64,000 nt of DNA from Acinetobacter calcoaceticus DSM 30006 = CIP 81.8 (GTDB lineage Bacteria; Pseudomonadota; Gammaproteobacteria; Pseudomonadales; Moraxellaceae), in NCBI RefSeq assembly GCF_000368965.1, contig NZ_KB849780.1, positions 2,108,145 to 2,172,144 of the forward strand, given 5' to 3'. Below the pieces are notes generated by a model. The model was given only the letters and a program-made list of their open reading frames with translations. It ran no database searches and was not told the origin of the DNA. Below, piece by piece: positions 26,490 to 36,733 of the stretch (its first letter is position 1; each line of letters opens with the position of its first letter). Made by a program: the position numbers and the translations under genes.

Positions 26490-26867
26490 ATGAACAACAT
26501 TGCCTATTTTGAAATCCAGTCTTCAAACCCTGCCCGCGATGCGCAGTTTTATCAAGCTGTGTTCGGCTGGCAATTTAAATTAGATGAAAGTTTACCAATT
26601 GAATATTACCGTATAGAAACACCCTCAATTATGGGTGGGCTATTAAAACGCCCAGCTCAAACGCCTCCGATGGAATATGGCACCAATGCATTTACCTGCT
26701 CCATTCAAGTCGAAAACTTTGATGAAATTGCCGCAAAAATTTTAGCGCAAGGTGGCATTGTGGCAATGGATAAATTCGCCATTCCCGGTCGTGCTTGGCA
26801 TGGTTACTTTGTCGATTTAGACCATAACGTTTTTGGTATTTTTCAAGTTGATGAAAATGCTGCTTAA
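26490..26867 (+). CDS. VOC-family (glyoxalase-like) protein
   Basis: 125 residues in one vicinal-oxygen-chelate module: IAYFEIQSSNPARDAQFYQAVFGW at the N-terminus and HGYFVDLDHNVFGIFQ at the C-terminus. Similar short proteins are bleomycin-resistance-like or uncharacterised metal-binding dimers; the substrate is not deducible. There is no clear Shine-Dalgarno sequence. Confidence 0.8.
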   Translation: MNNIAYFEIQSSNPARDAQFYQAVFGWQFKLDESLPIEYYRIETPSIMGGLLKRPAQTPPMEYGTNAFTCSIQVENFDEIAAKILAQGGIVAMDKFAIPGRAWHGYFVDLDHNVFGIFQVDENAA

Positions 26868-26902
26868 AGATCTTATTTAACAAATTTATTCGTTTTTAAT
26901 TG

Positions 26903-26935
26903 ATAGCCACCGCCTTTTTATCGGTGGCTATTTAC
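26903..26935. terminator. bidirectional terminator between VOC and OsmC genes
   Basis: Arms ATAGCCACCG and CGGTGGCTAT with a 9-nt loop, between two convergent genes. Confidence 0.7.
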
Positions 26936-26938
26936 TAT

Positions 26939-27415
26939 TTATTCTTCGGCAAAGCTAAAACTGGCTTCACATGTAATTGGGAAATTCACCGAACTGGCAA
27001 TCATACATTCGTGATGCGCTTCTTCATGCAATTTTGCAGCAAGCTCTTGATCGGCACCTTTTTCTAAAACAACTTCTGGTCTTAAAGTAATTTGAGTAAA
27101 GTGACCGCGTTTAACTGGATCTGCATCCTCCATAAAGCCAAGTGCTTTGTCGATGTAACTCACAACGTGAATATGATTGACTGCACATAGGTGCAAGTAC
27201 CAAAGCTTATGACAAGCTGAAGCTGATGCAACTAATAAATCTTCTGGGTTCCATCTGGTGACATCACCTAAATAAGCTGGGTCTGATGAACCTTGAATAG
27301 TGGCTTTTTGTGGATGTTGAATACTGAAATCGCGCTTATATGAACGATAAGATGAGGTGCCTGTACCTGTATTGCCTTCCCACTGTATTTTCACTTCGTA
27401 TTTATGAATGGTCAT
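26939..27415 (-). CDS. OsmC/Ohr-family peroxiredoxin-like protein
   Basis: 158 residues from the ATG at 27415 (MTIHKYEV). Two cysteines typical of the family are seen in ASACHKLWYLHLC and HECMIASSVNF, with WNPEDLLVASASACH as signature. Members reduce organic hydroperoxides through a cysteine pair. An alternative upstream start adds 13 residues without a ribosome-binding site. Confidence 0.85.
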   Translation of the reverse strand: MTIHKYEVKIQWEGNTGTGTSSYRSYKRDFSIQHPQKATIQGSSDPAYLGDVTRWNPEDLLVASASACHKLWYLHLCAVNHIHVVSYIDKALGFMEDADPVKRGHFTQITLRPEVVLEKGADQELAAKLHEEAHHECMIASSVNFPITCEASFSFAEE

Positions 27416-27579
27416 TTTGTTCTCAAAGTTCATTGTTTGAATTGATAGTAACAAAGCAAAGTTTAAAGTGACAAAACTAATTCAGATTTCAGCTTAGGCT
27501 TAAATATCGAGCACTTTAAAATGTCTTGATAAAATCTCCTGCCAATTTATGCTAACGTATCTGTGTTTATCTTGGCTTG

Positions 27580-28848
27580 ATGTCTGTTTCTATGTCCGTA
27601 CATTTTCTACATACTTCTGACTGGCATTTGGGGCAGTTTTTTTATAATCATTCACGGCACTACGAACACCAACAATTTTTAAGTTGGTTACTCACTCAAA
27701 TTAAAGAAAAACAACCGCATGCCCTGCTCATTGCCGGCGATATTTTTGATGTGATTAATCCGGGTTCACAAGCACAAAAACAACTCTACCAATTTTTAGC
27801 AGATGCACATCGCCTTGCACCGCACATGCAAACGCTTATGATTGCAGGTAATCATGACTCAGGCTACCGTATTGAACAGGTCGAACCACTTTTAGAAAAA
27901 TACAATGCAAAAACCGTGGGCGTGGTTCGATGGAACGAAGATAAAACTCTAGATCTCGATCGTCTGCTTTTACCTATTTATAATCAAAATCAAGAAATTG
28001 TGGCGTGGTGCCTTGCCCTACCTTTTTTACGTTCGGCAGAAATTACGGGCTTTAATGAACATACCACCAATAGCAAAAATGCGATTGCCTATTTGCATGA
28101 ACAACTGATTTCTGAAGCTAAACGTCGTAAAACACCAGACCAAGCGCTTATTTTGATGTCGCATGCTCACATGCAAGGTGGAGAAACATCCGACTCTGAA
28201 CGCCCAATTATTATTGGTAATGAAGAGGCGCTTTCAACGACTTTATTTGAAGATGCAATTGATTACGTGGCTTTAGGGCATTTGCATAAACCACAAAAAG
28301 TGGGTCAGCCACACATTCGTTATAGCGGCTCACCTATTCCACTTTCTTTTAGTGAAATTAACTATAAGCACCAAGTGGTTGAGGTCAAAATTGACCCAGC
28401 TCAAGAGACAGACAACCGTTTGCAGTTTGAAGCTGTTGAAATTCCGCGTTGTATCCAATTACATCGCATTCGTGGTGAGTTAAACGAAGTGCTGCAACAA
28501 CTCAAAGCTTTACCACACGGCGTGATTGAAAATATTGACCATCGTGAATATGTCGATATTGAATATTATAGTTTAACGCCCCCACAGCCTAATTTACGCC
28601 AAAAGTTTGAAGCTGCATTGCCACCTGACCGCTATCGTTTAGTGCGTATTTCACGTCAATATGTGAGCCAAGATGCTTCGGACACAGATACCTCTCAGCA
28701 AATTGCACTTGAACCACCCACACCAGAAAAACTCTTTCAAAATATCTGGGAAAAACAAGGTTACAGTGCCGATGATGCGGTCTTAAAAGATTTTCTGAGT
28801 CTGGTACAAGAAGCACAAAAAAATCTTGAAAATGATGCAACCCCTTAA
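27580..28848 (+). CDS. sbcD: exonuclease subunit SbcD (Mre11-type)
   Basis: About 422 residues. Phosphoesterase motifs: TSDWHLGQ (I), AGDIFD (II), IAGNHDS (III), LMSHAHMQGG (IV) and ALGHLHKPQ (V), which bind two manganese ions. With SbcC it cleaves hairpins and protein-blocked DNA ends. The start is uncertain: TTG 27577, ATG 27580 or ATG 27592, none with a good Shine-Dalgarno sequence. sbcC follows 9 bp later. Confidence 0.93.
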   Translation: MSVSMSVHFLHTSDWHLGQFFYNHSRHYEHQQFLSWLLTQIKEKQPHALLIAGDIFDVINPGSQAQKQLYQFLADAHRLAPHMQTLMIAGNHDSGYRIEQVEPLLEKYNAKTVGVVRWNEDKTLDLDRLLLPIYNQNQEIVAWCLALPFLRSAEITGFNEHTTNSKNAIAYLHEQLISEAKRRKTPDQALILMSHAHMQGGETSDSERPIIIGNEEALSTTLFEDAIDYVALGHLHKPQKVGQPHIRYSGSPIPLSFSEINYKHQVVEVKIDPAQETDNRLQFEAVEIPRCIQLHRIRGELNEVLQQLKALPHGVIENIDHREYVDIEYYSLTPPQPNLRQKFEAALPPDRYRLVRISRQYVSQDASDTDTSQQIALEPPTPEKLFQNIWEKQGYSADDAVLKDFLSLVQEAQKNLENDATP

Positions 28849-28857
28849 GGACATGTC

Positions 28858-31800
28858 ATGAAAATTTTATCTATTCGTATAAAAAATCTGGCATCTCTTT
28901 CTGACGAGCACTTTATTGATTTTGAAAGCGCACCTCTAGCTCACGCAGGCTTAATTGCTATTGTGGGAAAAACTGGTGCTGGTAAATCGACCATTTTAGA
29001 TGCGATGTGTCTGGCCCTGTTTAATCGCGTCCCTCGCCTTAAAGACAGCGATGGCAAATTAAAAGATGTTGATGGTTCCGAGTTACTCACCAATTCACCT
29101 TTAACTGTATTACGCCGTGGTACGGGACATGGTTTTGCTGAGCTTTGCTTTATTGCTCAAGATCAAAAACGCTATTTAGCACGCTGGGAAATTAAGCGGG
29201 CACGTGAAAATCCGAATGGTAAATTACAAAGCGTGCAACGCCACTTAAAATGCCTGACCGATGGTGTGGTGCTTGCCGACAAAGCCAAAGCAGTGGATGA
29301 AAAAGTTAAACAAATTACCCAGCTTTCATTTGAACAATTTACCCGTGCTGTTTTACTTGCCCAGTCAGAAGTGACCGCATTTTTAAAAGCACGAGACAGC
29401 GAACGAGGTGAACTACTTGAGTACCTGACAAACTCCAGCATTTTCGCCAAAATTGGTGAGTTGGCTTTTCGTAAAACAGCAGATATTGCCAAACAGCGTA
29501 AACAGCTTGAAGAGTTTTTAGGTCATATTGAGATTTTATCTGATGAAGAAATCGCAGCATTTACCGAACAATATCAGCAAGCTCAAGAGAACTATCAAAA
29601 ATTAGAACAACAAAAAAATGTGTTGGATAAACAACAACAATGGTTTGAACGCAAAGCCAAACTTGAACTTGAGGTTCAAGCTAAACAGCAACAGTTTCAA
29701 ACCCAGCAAAACCATCATCAGCAACTTGCGGGTGAACGTGAGCAATTAAAACGACTAGAAGTTTTCTCTGAAATACGCCCACAGGTCTTTCAGCAGACGC
29801 AAAATTTACAAACCTTGCAACAACTTGAGCCGCAAATTCAGCAAGCTCAAATTAAGTTTAATGATTTGGTACAAATTTTTGAAACTGGACAAAAACAATA
29901 TCAATCAGCAGAGCAAGAGCTCAAAAAAATGCTCGATTTTGAGCAACAGCATCAATCTGCTTTAAATCAGGTTCGACAGTCCATTCAAGAGCGAACATTT
30001 ATTGCCGATGAATATAAAAAGTGCAAAGAAAAAAGAAATGTTCTAGAGCAGAAACGCAGCCCGTTGCAACAACAGCAAAACACGGTTCAACAACAGATTG
30101 AGCAGCTTCAACAAAATCAGGCACATCTACAACAACAGCTTACTCAGACTGGGCAATATGCTGTATTAGATAAAGGCCTTTCAGCGCATTTGCATCAACT
30201 CGGGCAATTTATTCAAAACTACGAAGCGATTGAACAACAGCTTGGAAACCCTACTCTAGCTCGTCAAAAGCTATCGGAAGCTAAAAGTGAACTTGAACAA
30301 CTGACGACTTCGGTGGGGACAGTTGAACAGATTGAGGTAAAACTTGAGCAACAGCGTAAAGATAAAGAACAAAAGCTTGCTCAAATTACTCAGCTAGACC
30401 TCATTCAACAAAAAATTAAAATTTATCATGAGCTATATGCTGAGCTTCAGCAATTCACCGAAAAACATACTCAAACCTCCGCTCAAGAACAGCAGCTTAA
30501 AACCGTTTGCCAGTTAGCTGAGCAAGACTACCAAACAGCAAAAATAGAGCGTGAAAAATTACAGCACATCTTGCAACAGCAACGTTTATTACATACTGAA
30601 AATATTGAACAGTTAAGAGCCGATCTTAAAGAAGGCGAAGCTTGTTTAGTCTGTGGCAGCACGCATCACCCCTACCGTATTGATGACAGCACAGTTTCCA
30701 AGGCCTTATTCGACTTGCAGCAACAACAAGAACAGCAAGCATTAACCCTAGAGCAAACTAAATTTAACGCGTGGCAAAGCAAACAGCAGACACTTACCCA
30801 GTGTCGTGCCGAGCTCGAACAAGTTCAAAAATATTTATCTCAACTTAATGCAAAACAAGCAAACTTGCAGCAAGATCTTGTTCAGCAATTAAGTCTCAAC
30901 CAATTGCAAATTGATCTTGCTCAACCTCCAGAACAAATCTTACAAACACTTAACGAGCTTAGACAAGCCGCACAAACTTCAATAAGTTCATTTGACTCAG
31001 AAAACTTGCGTTTAACCCAAGCGATTAAGCAGCAGAACCAGTTGCTTCAACATGTTCAGCGTAGTGAAAGCTTGCTCAATACGGCACAGCAATGGCAACA
31101 GCAAGTTCAGCATATTGTTCAGTGCTTATCTGAATCCGAGCAGCACGCATGGCAGCAGTCGAGTAGCCAAACAGCTAAGCAGACTTGGTCAATTCTCGAC
31201 GCACGTGCTAAGCAACTTGAACAACAAGAACAGCTTTCTCAGCGTTTCGAACAGCAACAACAAGAACTTAAAATGATGGCTGCCAACCTTGAGCAAATGA
31301 CCAAACAAATTAATGAGATCGACCAAAATCTCAAAGAGATTACGCTCAAAGGTCAACAAAATAATGAAAAAGCGGTATCGCTCATTCAGCAAATGATAGG
31401 CCTTTCTGACCTTAAGCCTCATGATTGGTTAATTGAGCATGATGCCAAACGTCAGCATCAACAAACGGCTTATCATGCGTCTAAACAACGCTTTGAACAG
31501 ACCAGACAGCACTTCGAGCAACAAAAGCAGGCGCTAGATCAGCTCAAGCATCAACACCAACACACCGAGCAACATCAACAACAGATTAATGCGCAAATTC
31601 AAAACTGGTTAAATGAGCGTTCTGATTTTCAGGCGCAGGACTTTACGGCGCTCATACAGATTAATTCAGCACAAGAGCAAGAGATCCGTAACCGCCTTAA
31701 TCAGGCAGAACGTCTACTCAGTGAGAGCTCTTCTGCGCTTAAAACTATGCAAGAGCAATTAACCGATCACTTACAAACTCAACCAGATATTGAATTTGAA

Positions 31801-32454
31801 AAGCTTCTGAACTTAATTCAAGACAATATTGCAGAGCTTAAAGCCCAACTGGAAGTTCGTGATCAGCTGAAACTGAAGTTAGAGCTGCACCAGCAAAACC
31901 TTGCGAAACAGCAACAATACGCCCAGCAAATTCAAAACATTCAGCAAGAAGAACATCGCTGGAGCAAAATTTCAGGTCTGATTGGTGATGCCAAAGGCAA
32001 AGAGTTCCGTGACTATGCCCAGCAATATCATCTGGATATTTTAGTGGAACATGCGAATCAGCAACTGGCGATGCTTTCTCAACGCTATACATTAAAACGA
32101 CTTGACCAATCTTTAAGTCTGGCCATTATCGACCACGATATGGACGGAGAAATGCGTTCGGTTTCGTCTTTATCTGGCGGTGAATCCTTCTTAACAGCCC
32201 TCGCCTTATCTTTAGCCATTGCCAATATGGCTTCAGGCTCAATGAAAATTGAATCTCTGTTTATTGATGAAGGTTTTGGAACCTTAGATGCATCTTCCTT
32301 GCACATGGTGATGAATGCTTTAGATCAATTACAAAATCAGGGTCGTCAGGTTGTTCTCATCTCACACATTCAAGAAATGCATGAACGTATTCCTGTACAA
32401 ATTCAAGTGAAACCACTTGGTGCTGGCGCAAGTACCATCGAGGTCATTGGTTAA
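28858..32454 (+). CDS. sbcC: exonuclease subunit SbcC (Rad50-type ATPase)
   Basis: 1198 residues. Walker A GKTGAGKST near 37-45; very long Gln-rich coiled coils; zinc hook CLVCGSTHHPY near 596-606; ABC signature LSGGES near 1105; Walker B SLFIDEGFGTLD near 1135. The coil is unusually rich in Gln and Gln-Gln runs, as in other Acinetobacter SbcC proteins. AAGGA lies 8 nt before the ATG. It forms the ATP-driven clamp around DNA for SbcD. Confidence 0.95.
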   Translation: MKILSIRIKNLASLSDEHFIDFESAPLAHAGLIAIVGKTGAGKSTILDAMCLALFNRVPRLKDSDGKLKDVDGSELLTNSPLTVLRRGTGHGFAELCFIAQDQKRYLARWEIKRARENPNGKLQSVQRHLKCLTDGVVLADKAKAVDEKVKQITQLSFEQFTRAVLLAQSEVTAFLKARDSERGELLEYLTNSSIFAKIGELAFRKTADIAKQRKQLEEFLGHIEILSDEEIAAFTEQYQQAQENYQKLEQQKNVLDKQQQWFERKAKLELEVQAKQQQFQTQQNHHQQLAGEREQLKRLEVFSEIRPQVFQQTQNLQTLQQLEPQIQQAQIKFNDLVQIFETGQKQYQSAEQELKKMLDFEQQHQSALNQVRQSIQERTFIADEYKKCKEKRNVLEQKRSPLQQQQNTVQQQIEQLQQNQAHLQQQLTQTGQYAVLDKGLSAHLHQLGQFIQNYEAIEQQLGNPTLARQKLSEAKSELEQLTTSVGTVEQIEVKLEQQRKDKEQKLAQITQLDLIQQKIKIYHELYAELQQFTEKHTQTSAQEQQLKTVCQLAEQDYQTAKIEREKLQHILQQQRLLHTENIEQLRADLKEGEACLVCGSTHHPYRIDDSTVSKALFDLQQQQEQQALTLEQTKFNAWQSKQQTLTQCRAELEQVQKYLSQLNAKQANLQQDLVQQLSLNQLQIDLAQPPEQILQTLNELRQAAQTSISSFDSENLRLTQAIKQQNQLLQHVQRSESLLNTAQQWQQQVQHIVQCLSESEQHAWQQSSSQTAKQTWSILDARAKQLEQQEQLSQRFEQQQQELKMMAANLEQMTKQINEIDQNLKEITLKGQQNNEKAVSLIQQMIGLSDLKPHDWLIEHDAKRQHQQTAYHASKQRFEQTRQHFEQQKQALDQLKHQHQHTEQHQQQINAQIQNWLNERSDFQAQDFTALIQINSAQEQEIRNRLNQAERLLSESSSALKTMQEQLTDHLQTQPDIEFEKLLNLIQDNIAELKAQLEVRDQLKLKLELHQQNLAKQQQYAQQIQNIQQEEHRWSKISGLIGDAKGKEFRDYAQQYHLDILVEHANQQLAMLSQRYTLKRLDQSLSLAIIDHDMDGEMRSVSSLSGGESFLTALALSLAIANMASGSMKIESLFIDEGFGTLDASSLHMVMNALDQLQNQGRQVVLISHIQEMHERIPVQIQVKPLGAGASTIEVIG

Positions 32455-32460
32455 AACTAA

Positions 32461-32490
32461 AAAGCCCCGACATCCTGTCGGGGCTTTTTT
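32461..32490 (+). terminator. sbcDC terminator
   Basis: Perfect stem AAAGCCCCGAC/GTCGGGGCTTT with a 5-nt loop and T-run, 6 bp after the sbcC stop. Confidence 0.92.
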
Positions 32491-32654
32491 AGAATCTGCG
32501 TTGGTATAACTCCTGTCGTACCTGTATGCATCCATTCATCACTGTTTATTGTTATTCTTAGAAACATCCTGTCTCCTGATGAATTCATAATAAGTGAAAA
32601 CCACTTCCCGCCATAGCCGCAAAAGGACGCAATGAACGTACGAAATAGCGTACA

Positions 32655-33347
32655 TCAACCCTTTTGCGAATAGTCTCTAGCACCAAATAAAGCAGTTCCC
32701 ACACGGACCATAGTTGAACCTGCGTCTATTGCGGCCTCTAAATCACTCGACATTCCCATGCTTAAAGTATCCCAGTCTTCAGGGTGAGCATGTTTTTCTT
32801 TCACCGCATCAAACAAAGCCTTAGCATCTGCAAAAGCGGCAGTATTGTCTGGTGCTGGAATCACCATCAAACCGCGTAGTCTGATTTTGGGTAATTGGCT
32901 AATTTGAGCAACTAACTCGGCAACCTCATCTGGTGCACAACCATCTTTACTATCTTGCCCGTCAATATTCACTTGCAAACAAATATTTAAGTCAGATTGA
33001 TCTTGAAGCCTTTGATTAGATAATCGTTCAGCAATAATTAAACGATCTACACCGTGTACCCAATCAAACTTTTCAGCCAAATTTTTAGTCTTGTTTCGCT
33101 GAACATGACCAATAAAGTGCCATTCAATTTCTAAATCTTGTAAAGCTTCAATTTTTTCCAAAGCTTCCTGTAAATAGTTTTCGCCAAATGCTCTTTGCCC
33201 TGCTGCATACATTTCACGCAAACTTTCACTTGGATGTGTTTTTGATACGGCTAAAAGTTGCACAGTTTCAGGCGCACGCTGAGCATGTTCACAAGCACGT
33301 CGGATTTGCTGTAATACGTGCTGTCGCGCATCTTGCAGGTAATTCAT
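32655..33347 (-). CDS. yggS: YggS-family PLP homeostasis protein
   Basis: 230 residues from the ATG at 33347 (MNYLQDAR); two upstream in-frame ATGs add 7 residues and seem unlikely. LLAVSKTHPS holds the PLP-binding lysine; EWHFIGHVQRNKTK and GLMVIPAPDN are family motifs, and SMGMSSDLEAAI binds phosphate. It controls free pyridoxal phosphate levels. Divergent from pilT, a conserved arrangement in Acinetobacter and Pseudomonas. Confidence 0.93.
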   Translation of the reverse strand: MNYLQDARQHVLQQIRRACEHAQRAPETVQLLAVSKTHPSESLREMYAAGQRAFGENYLQEALEKIEALQDLEIEWHFIGHVQRNKTKNLAEKFDWVHGVDRLIIAERLSNQRLQDQSDLNICLQVNIDGQDSKDGCAPDEVAELVAQISQLPKIRLRGLMVIPAPDNTAAFADAKALFDAVKEKHAHPEDWDTLSMGMSSDLEAAIDAGSTMVRVGTALFGARDYSQKG

Positions 33348-33473
33348 TGACAAGGTTCTCATTTTCAAAAAACTTTTTTGCTTTTCACCTAAAGCGAGGT
33401 GTTGGTAAGCCTCAGTGAAAGCCGTATATTATTCTACAAAATAATGACATATTTTGATTTACTTGGGGAAATT

Positions 33474-34511
33474 ATGGATATTACAGAGCTACTCGCTTTC
33501 TCTGTGAAAAATGGCGCGTCCGATTTACACTTATCTGCTGGCATGCCACCAATGATTCGCGTGGATGGTGAAGTCCGTCGCATTAACTTACCAGCTCTAG
33601 ACCACAAAGATGTTCACCGTCTGGTCTATGACATCATGAATGATAAACAACGCCGTGACTATGAAGAAAAGCTCGAAACAGACTTTTCTTTTGAAGTTCC
33701 AAATGTTGCACGTTTTCGTGTCAATGCATTTAACCAGAACCGCGGTGCCGGTGCAGTGTTTCGTACCATTCCATCAAAAGTACTCACGATGGAAGATTTA
33801 GGCTTAGGGCAAATCTTTAAAGATATTTGTGATTACCCACGTGGCATTGTGTTAGTTACAGGACCAACAGGTTCTGGTAAATCAACCACCCTTGCAGCGA
33901 TGATGGACTATATCAACGAAAATCGTTATGACCATATTTTAACGGTTGAAGACCCAATCGAATTTGTACACCAGTCGAAGAAATGTTTGATTAACCAACG
34001 TGAAGTGCATCGTGATACGCATGGCTTTAATGAAGCACTACGTTCGGCACTGCGTGAAGACCCCGATATTATTTTGGTCGGTGAGATGCGTGACCTTGAA
34101 ACCATTCGTTTAGCACTTACTGCTGCTGAAACTGGTCACTTGGTTTTTGGTACGCTCCATACGACTTCTGCTGCAAAAACCATTGACCGTGTGATTGACG
34201 TATTTCCTGCCGAAGAAAAAGACATGGTTCGTGCCATGTTGTCAGAATCTTTACAGGCTGTTATTTCGCAAACCCTTCTTAAAAAGAATGGTGGCGGACG
34301 TGTCGCAGCACATGAAATCATGATTGGTATTCCTGCCATTCGTAACTTAATTCGTGAAAATAAAGTCGCACAAATGTATTCATCAATTCAGACTGGTGCA
34401 AATCATGGCATGACGACACTCGACCAAAGCTTAAAAGGTTTGGTATCTCGTGGTGTGATTAGCCCACAAACTGCACGTACTGCTGCAAAACAGCCTGAAT
34501 CATTCCTATAA
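33474..34511 (+). CDS. pilT: type IV pilus retraction ATPase PilT
   Basis: 345 residues from the ATG at 33474 (MDITELLAF) with GGGGAA upstream; the longer frame is rejected on family length. Walker A GPTGSGKST near 130-138, the Asp box TVEDPIEF, Walker B DIILVGEMRD, the His box HLVFGTLHT, and C-terminal AIRNLIRENK. It powers pilus retraction for twitching motility and DNA uptake. pilU follows 19 bp later. Confidence 0.96.
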   Translation: MDITELLAFSVKNGASDLHLSAGMPPMIRVDGEVRRINLPALDHKDVHRLVYDIMNDKQRRDYEEKLETDFSFEVPNVARFRVNAFNQNRGAGAVFRTIPSKVLTMEDLGLGQIFKDICDYPRGIVLVTGPTGSGKSTTLAAMMDYINENRYDHILTVEDPIEFVHQSKKCLINQREVHRDTHGFNEALRSALREDPDIILVGEMRDLETIRLALTAAETGHLVFGTLHTTSAAKTIDRVIDVFPAEEKDMVRAMLSESLQAVISQTLLKKNGGGRVAAHEIMIGIPAIRNLIRENKVAQMYSSIQTGANHGMTTLDQSLKGLVSRGVISPQTARTAAKQPESFL

Positions 34512-34530
34512 AAATAATTAGAGAATAAAT

Positions 34531-35649
34531 ATGGATTTTAATGACCTACTCAACCTCATGGTTGAAAAAAAATCATCCGATCTTTTTATTACAGATGGTG
34601 TTGCGCCATCTATGAAAATTAACGGGCAAATTGTTCCAATTTCAAAAAATAGTCTTTCAGGGGATGTTATTGGTCAACTATTACATTCCATCATGAGCGA
34701 AAAGCAGCGCAAAGAATTTGCAGACACTCGTGAATGTAACTTTGCCATTATGAACCGTGATAAAACGGCCCGCTTTCGTGTGAGCGCTTTTCAGCAGCGT
34801 GACATGCCAGGCATGGTCTTACGCCGAATTGAAACTAAAATTCCTTCAATTGATGACTTGCAGTTACCGCCCGTTCTTAAAGATTTATCAATGACTAAAC
34901 GCGGCATCATTATTTTTGTTGGTGCAACAGGTACTGGTAAATCGACTTCATTGGCTTCAATGATCAGCTATCGCAATCACAATACTAAAGGTCATATCAT
35001 TACTATTGAAGACCCAATCGAGTTTATTCACGAACATGCAGGCTGCATCATTACCCAACGTGAAGTAGGAATAGATACAGACTCATTTGAAATTGCCTTA
35101 AAGAATACTTTGCGACAAGCACCAGATGTGATCTTGATTGGTGAGATTCGATCTCGTGAAGTTATGGACTACGCGATTGGCTTTGCTGAAACAGGTCACC
35201 TTGTATTGGCCACGATGCACGCTAACAACGCCAACCAAGCGCTCGATCGTATTATTCACTTCTTTGAAAGTGATCGCCACAGTCAGCTTTACATGGACTT
35301 ATCGCTTAACTTAAAAGCCATGATCGCACAGCAACTTATTCCAACACCAGATGGCAATTCACGTCGTGCAGCCATTGAGATTTTGATTAACTCGCCATTA
35401 ATTTCTGACTACATTCGTAAAGGCGAAATTCATGAAATTAAAGATTTAATGAAGCGTTCGCGTGAACTCGGTATGCAAACCTTTGACCAAGCGTTGTTTG
35501 ATCTCTATAAAGCAGGCCAAATTACCTATAAAGATGCATTAAAACATGCCGACTCACCGAACGATTTGCGTTTGACCATTAAGCTTGCCGAAGAAGGACC
35601 TGATCAAATTTCAGGCACAAATCAGCATTTAACCTTCGACCGACAGTAA
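34531..35649 (+). CDS. pilU: PilT-dependent retraction ATPase PilU
   Basis: 372 residues, a PilT paralogue. Walker A GATGTGKST near 131-139, TIEDPIEFIHEH, and HLVLATMHANNANQALDRI. The C-terminus is longer than that of PilT. It works with PilT to increase retraction force. Ends at a bidirectional terminator shared with fur. Confidence 0.95.
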   Translation: MDFNDLLNLMVEKKSSDLFITDGVAPSMKINGQIVPISKNSLSGDVIGQLLHSIMSEKQRKEFADTRECNFAIMNRDKTARFRVSAFQQRDMPGMVLRRIETKIPSIDDLQLPPVLKDLSMTKRGIIIFVGATGTGKSTSLASMISYRNHNTKGHIITIEDPIEFIHEHAGCIITQREVGIDTDSFEIALKNTLRQAPDVILIGEIRSREVMDYAIGFAETGHLVLATMHANNANQALDRIIHFFESDRHSQLYMDLSLNLKAMIAQQLIPTPDGNSRRAAIEILINSPLISDYIRKGEIHEIKDLMKRSRELGMQTFDQALFDLYKAGQITYKDALKHADSPNDLRLTIKLAEEGPDQISGTNQHLTFDRQ

Positions 35650-35658
35650 TTTCTTCAT

Positions 35659-35693
35659 AAAAAAAGGAAGGTTAAACGTAACCTTCCTTTTTT
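35659..35693. terminator. bidirectional terminator between pilU and fur
   Basis: Stem AAAAAGGAAGGTT/AACCTTCCTTTTT between convergent genes, with A and T runs on both sides. Confidence 0.88.
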
Positions 35694-35718
35694 ATTTGTT
35701 TTCTTTATGTGAAAACGA

Positions 35719-36156
35719 TTATTTCTTGCGCAACACTTCCTGACACTCAGGTTCGTTACAGTAACCGTAGAGGTTTAATGAGTGACCCGTTAAGGTAAAC
35801 CCATGTTGTTCTGCTACAGCATGCTGTTCCTTCTCGATAACATCATTAGTAAATTCAATAACTTTGTTGCAATTATAGCAAACCAAATGATCATGATGAT
35901 CTTCTTGCATAATTTCGAAAACAGAATGATTATTTTCGAAATGATGACGCTGAATGATACCCGCAGCTTCAAATTGTGTTAACACACGGTAAACTGTCGC
36001 AAGACCGACATCTTCCCCTTGTTCTAACAAAGTCTTGTAAATATCTTCAGCACTAAGATGATGTTGCTTTGAATTTTCTAATAATTCCAAAATCTTAATT
36101 CGTGGAAGGGTAACTTTAAGTCCAGCTTTGCGCAAATCTTGATTGGAAATAGGCAT
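35719..36156 (-). CDS. fur: ferric uptake regulator
   Basis: 145 residues from the ATG at 36156 (MPISNQDLRKAGLKVTLPR). Winged helix, with recognition helix around GLATVYRVLTQFEAAG. Metal ligands: HHFENNH, EDHHDHLVCYNC and the C-terminal CNEPECQ. It represses iron uptake genes when loaded with Fe(II). Divergent from bamE, an arrangement conserved in gammaproteobacteria. The 9 residues upstream are not part of the family. Confidence 0.95.
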   Translation of the reverse strand: MPISNQDLRKAGLKVTLPRIKILELLENSKQHHLSAEDIYKTLLEQGEDVGLATVYRVLTQFEAAGIIQRHHFENNHSVFEIMQEDHHDHLVCYNCNKVIEFTNDVIEKEQHAVAEQHGFTLTGHSLNLYGYCNEPECQEVLRKK

Positions 36157-36267
36157 GAAAAAAGGTCTCTCAACAAATCTCAAGTTGGAATAGGCAATAG
36201 AATTTAGATGAAGTATGATCTATCCTTTGATCAAATGCATCATAATTTATTGGGATAGTGTAGCAAA

Positions 36268-36666
36268 ATGCAAAAACTCGTGCTGACGTTATTAGTCACT
36301 TCACTCCTTGCTGGTTGTTCAATCTTTGGTGTATATAAGGTTGATATTCCTCAAGGGACTCCTTTGACCAAAGCTCAGGCCTCTCAAGTACAAGTCGGCA
36401 TGAATTTCCAGCAAGTGCGTTTTTTGCTTGGTAGTCCAACTGTGACTGATCCCCTCAATCCTCAACGTTGGGACTACATTTACAACTATATCCCGGGAAC
36501 TTATGCTAAAAAGGCAAAAATCCCCGCAGCACATGGTCAGCATTTAAAAATTTACTTTGATGGCACTGGCACAGTAACTAAAATTGAAGGTTTAGAAACT
36601 ATTCCAGAATCGCAACCAGGTTTACCTGCTTCTAAAGAAGCGATTTTAACTGCCCCACCACTATAA
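36268..36666 (+). CDS. bamE: outer membrane assembly lipoprotein BamE
   Basis: 132 residues. Signal peptide with lipobox LAGC (Cys17); the SmpA/OmlA fold is seen in VGMNFQQVRFLLGSP and WDYIYNYIPG. It is an accessory subunit of the BAM complex that inserts outer membrane proteins. A Pro-rich C-terminal tail follows the domain. Confidence 0.93.
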   Translation: MQKLVLTLLVTSLLAGCSIFGVYKVDIPQGTPLTKAQASQVQVGMNFQQVRFLLGSPTVTDPLNPQRWDYIYNYIPGTYAKKAKIPAAHGQHLKIYFDGTGTVTKIEGLETIPESQPGLPASKEAILTAPPL

Positions 36667-36686
36667 TCGTTTTTTCTAATAAAAAT

Positions 36687-36722
36687 AAACCCCTCAAGTG
36701 AAATACTTCGAGGGGTTTTATT
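36687..36722. terminator. terminator between bamE and rnfH
   Basis: Stem AAACCCCTC/GAGGGGTTT between the convergent genes, with T-run on the plus side. Confidence 0.82.
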
Positions 36723-36733
36723 TATGGGACTTA

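Noticed and set aside
32491..32654. Possible gene or RNA between sbcC and yggS
   Set aside because: No ORF with a start signal and no terminator other than that of sbcC was seen.
36157..36267. Possible Fur box between fur and bamE
   Set aside because: The region is AT-rich with weak GAT-like triplets but no convincing match to the 19-bp Fur consensus.
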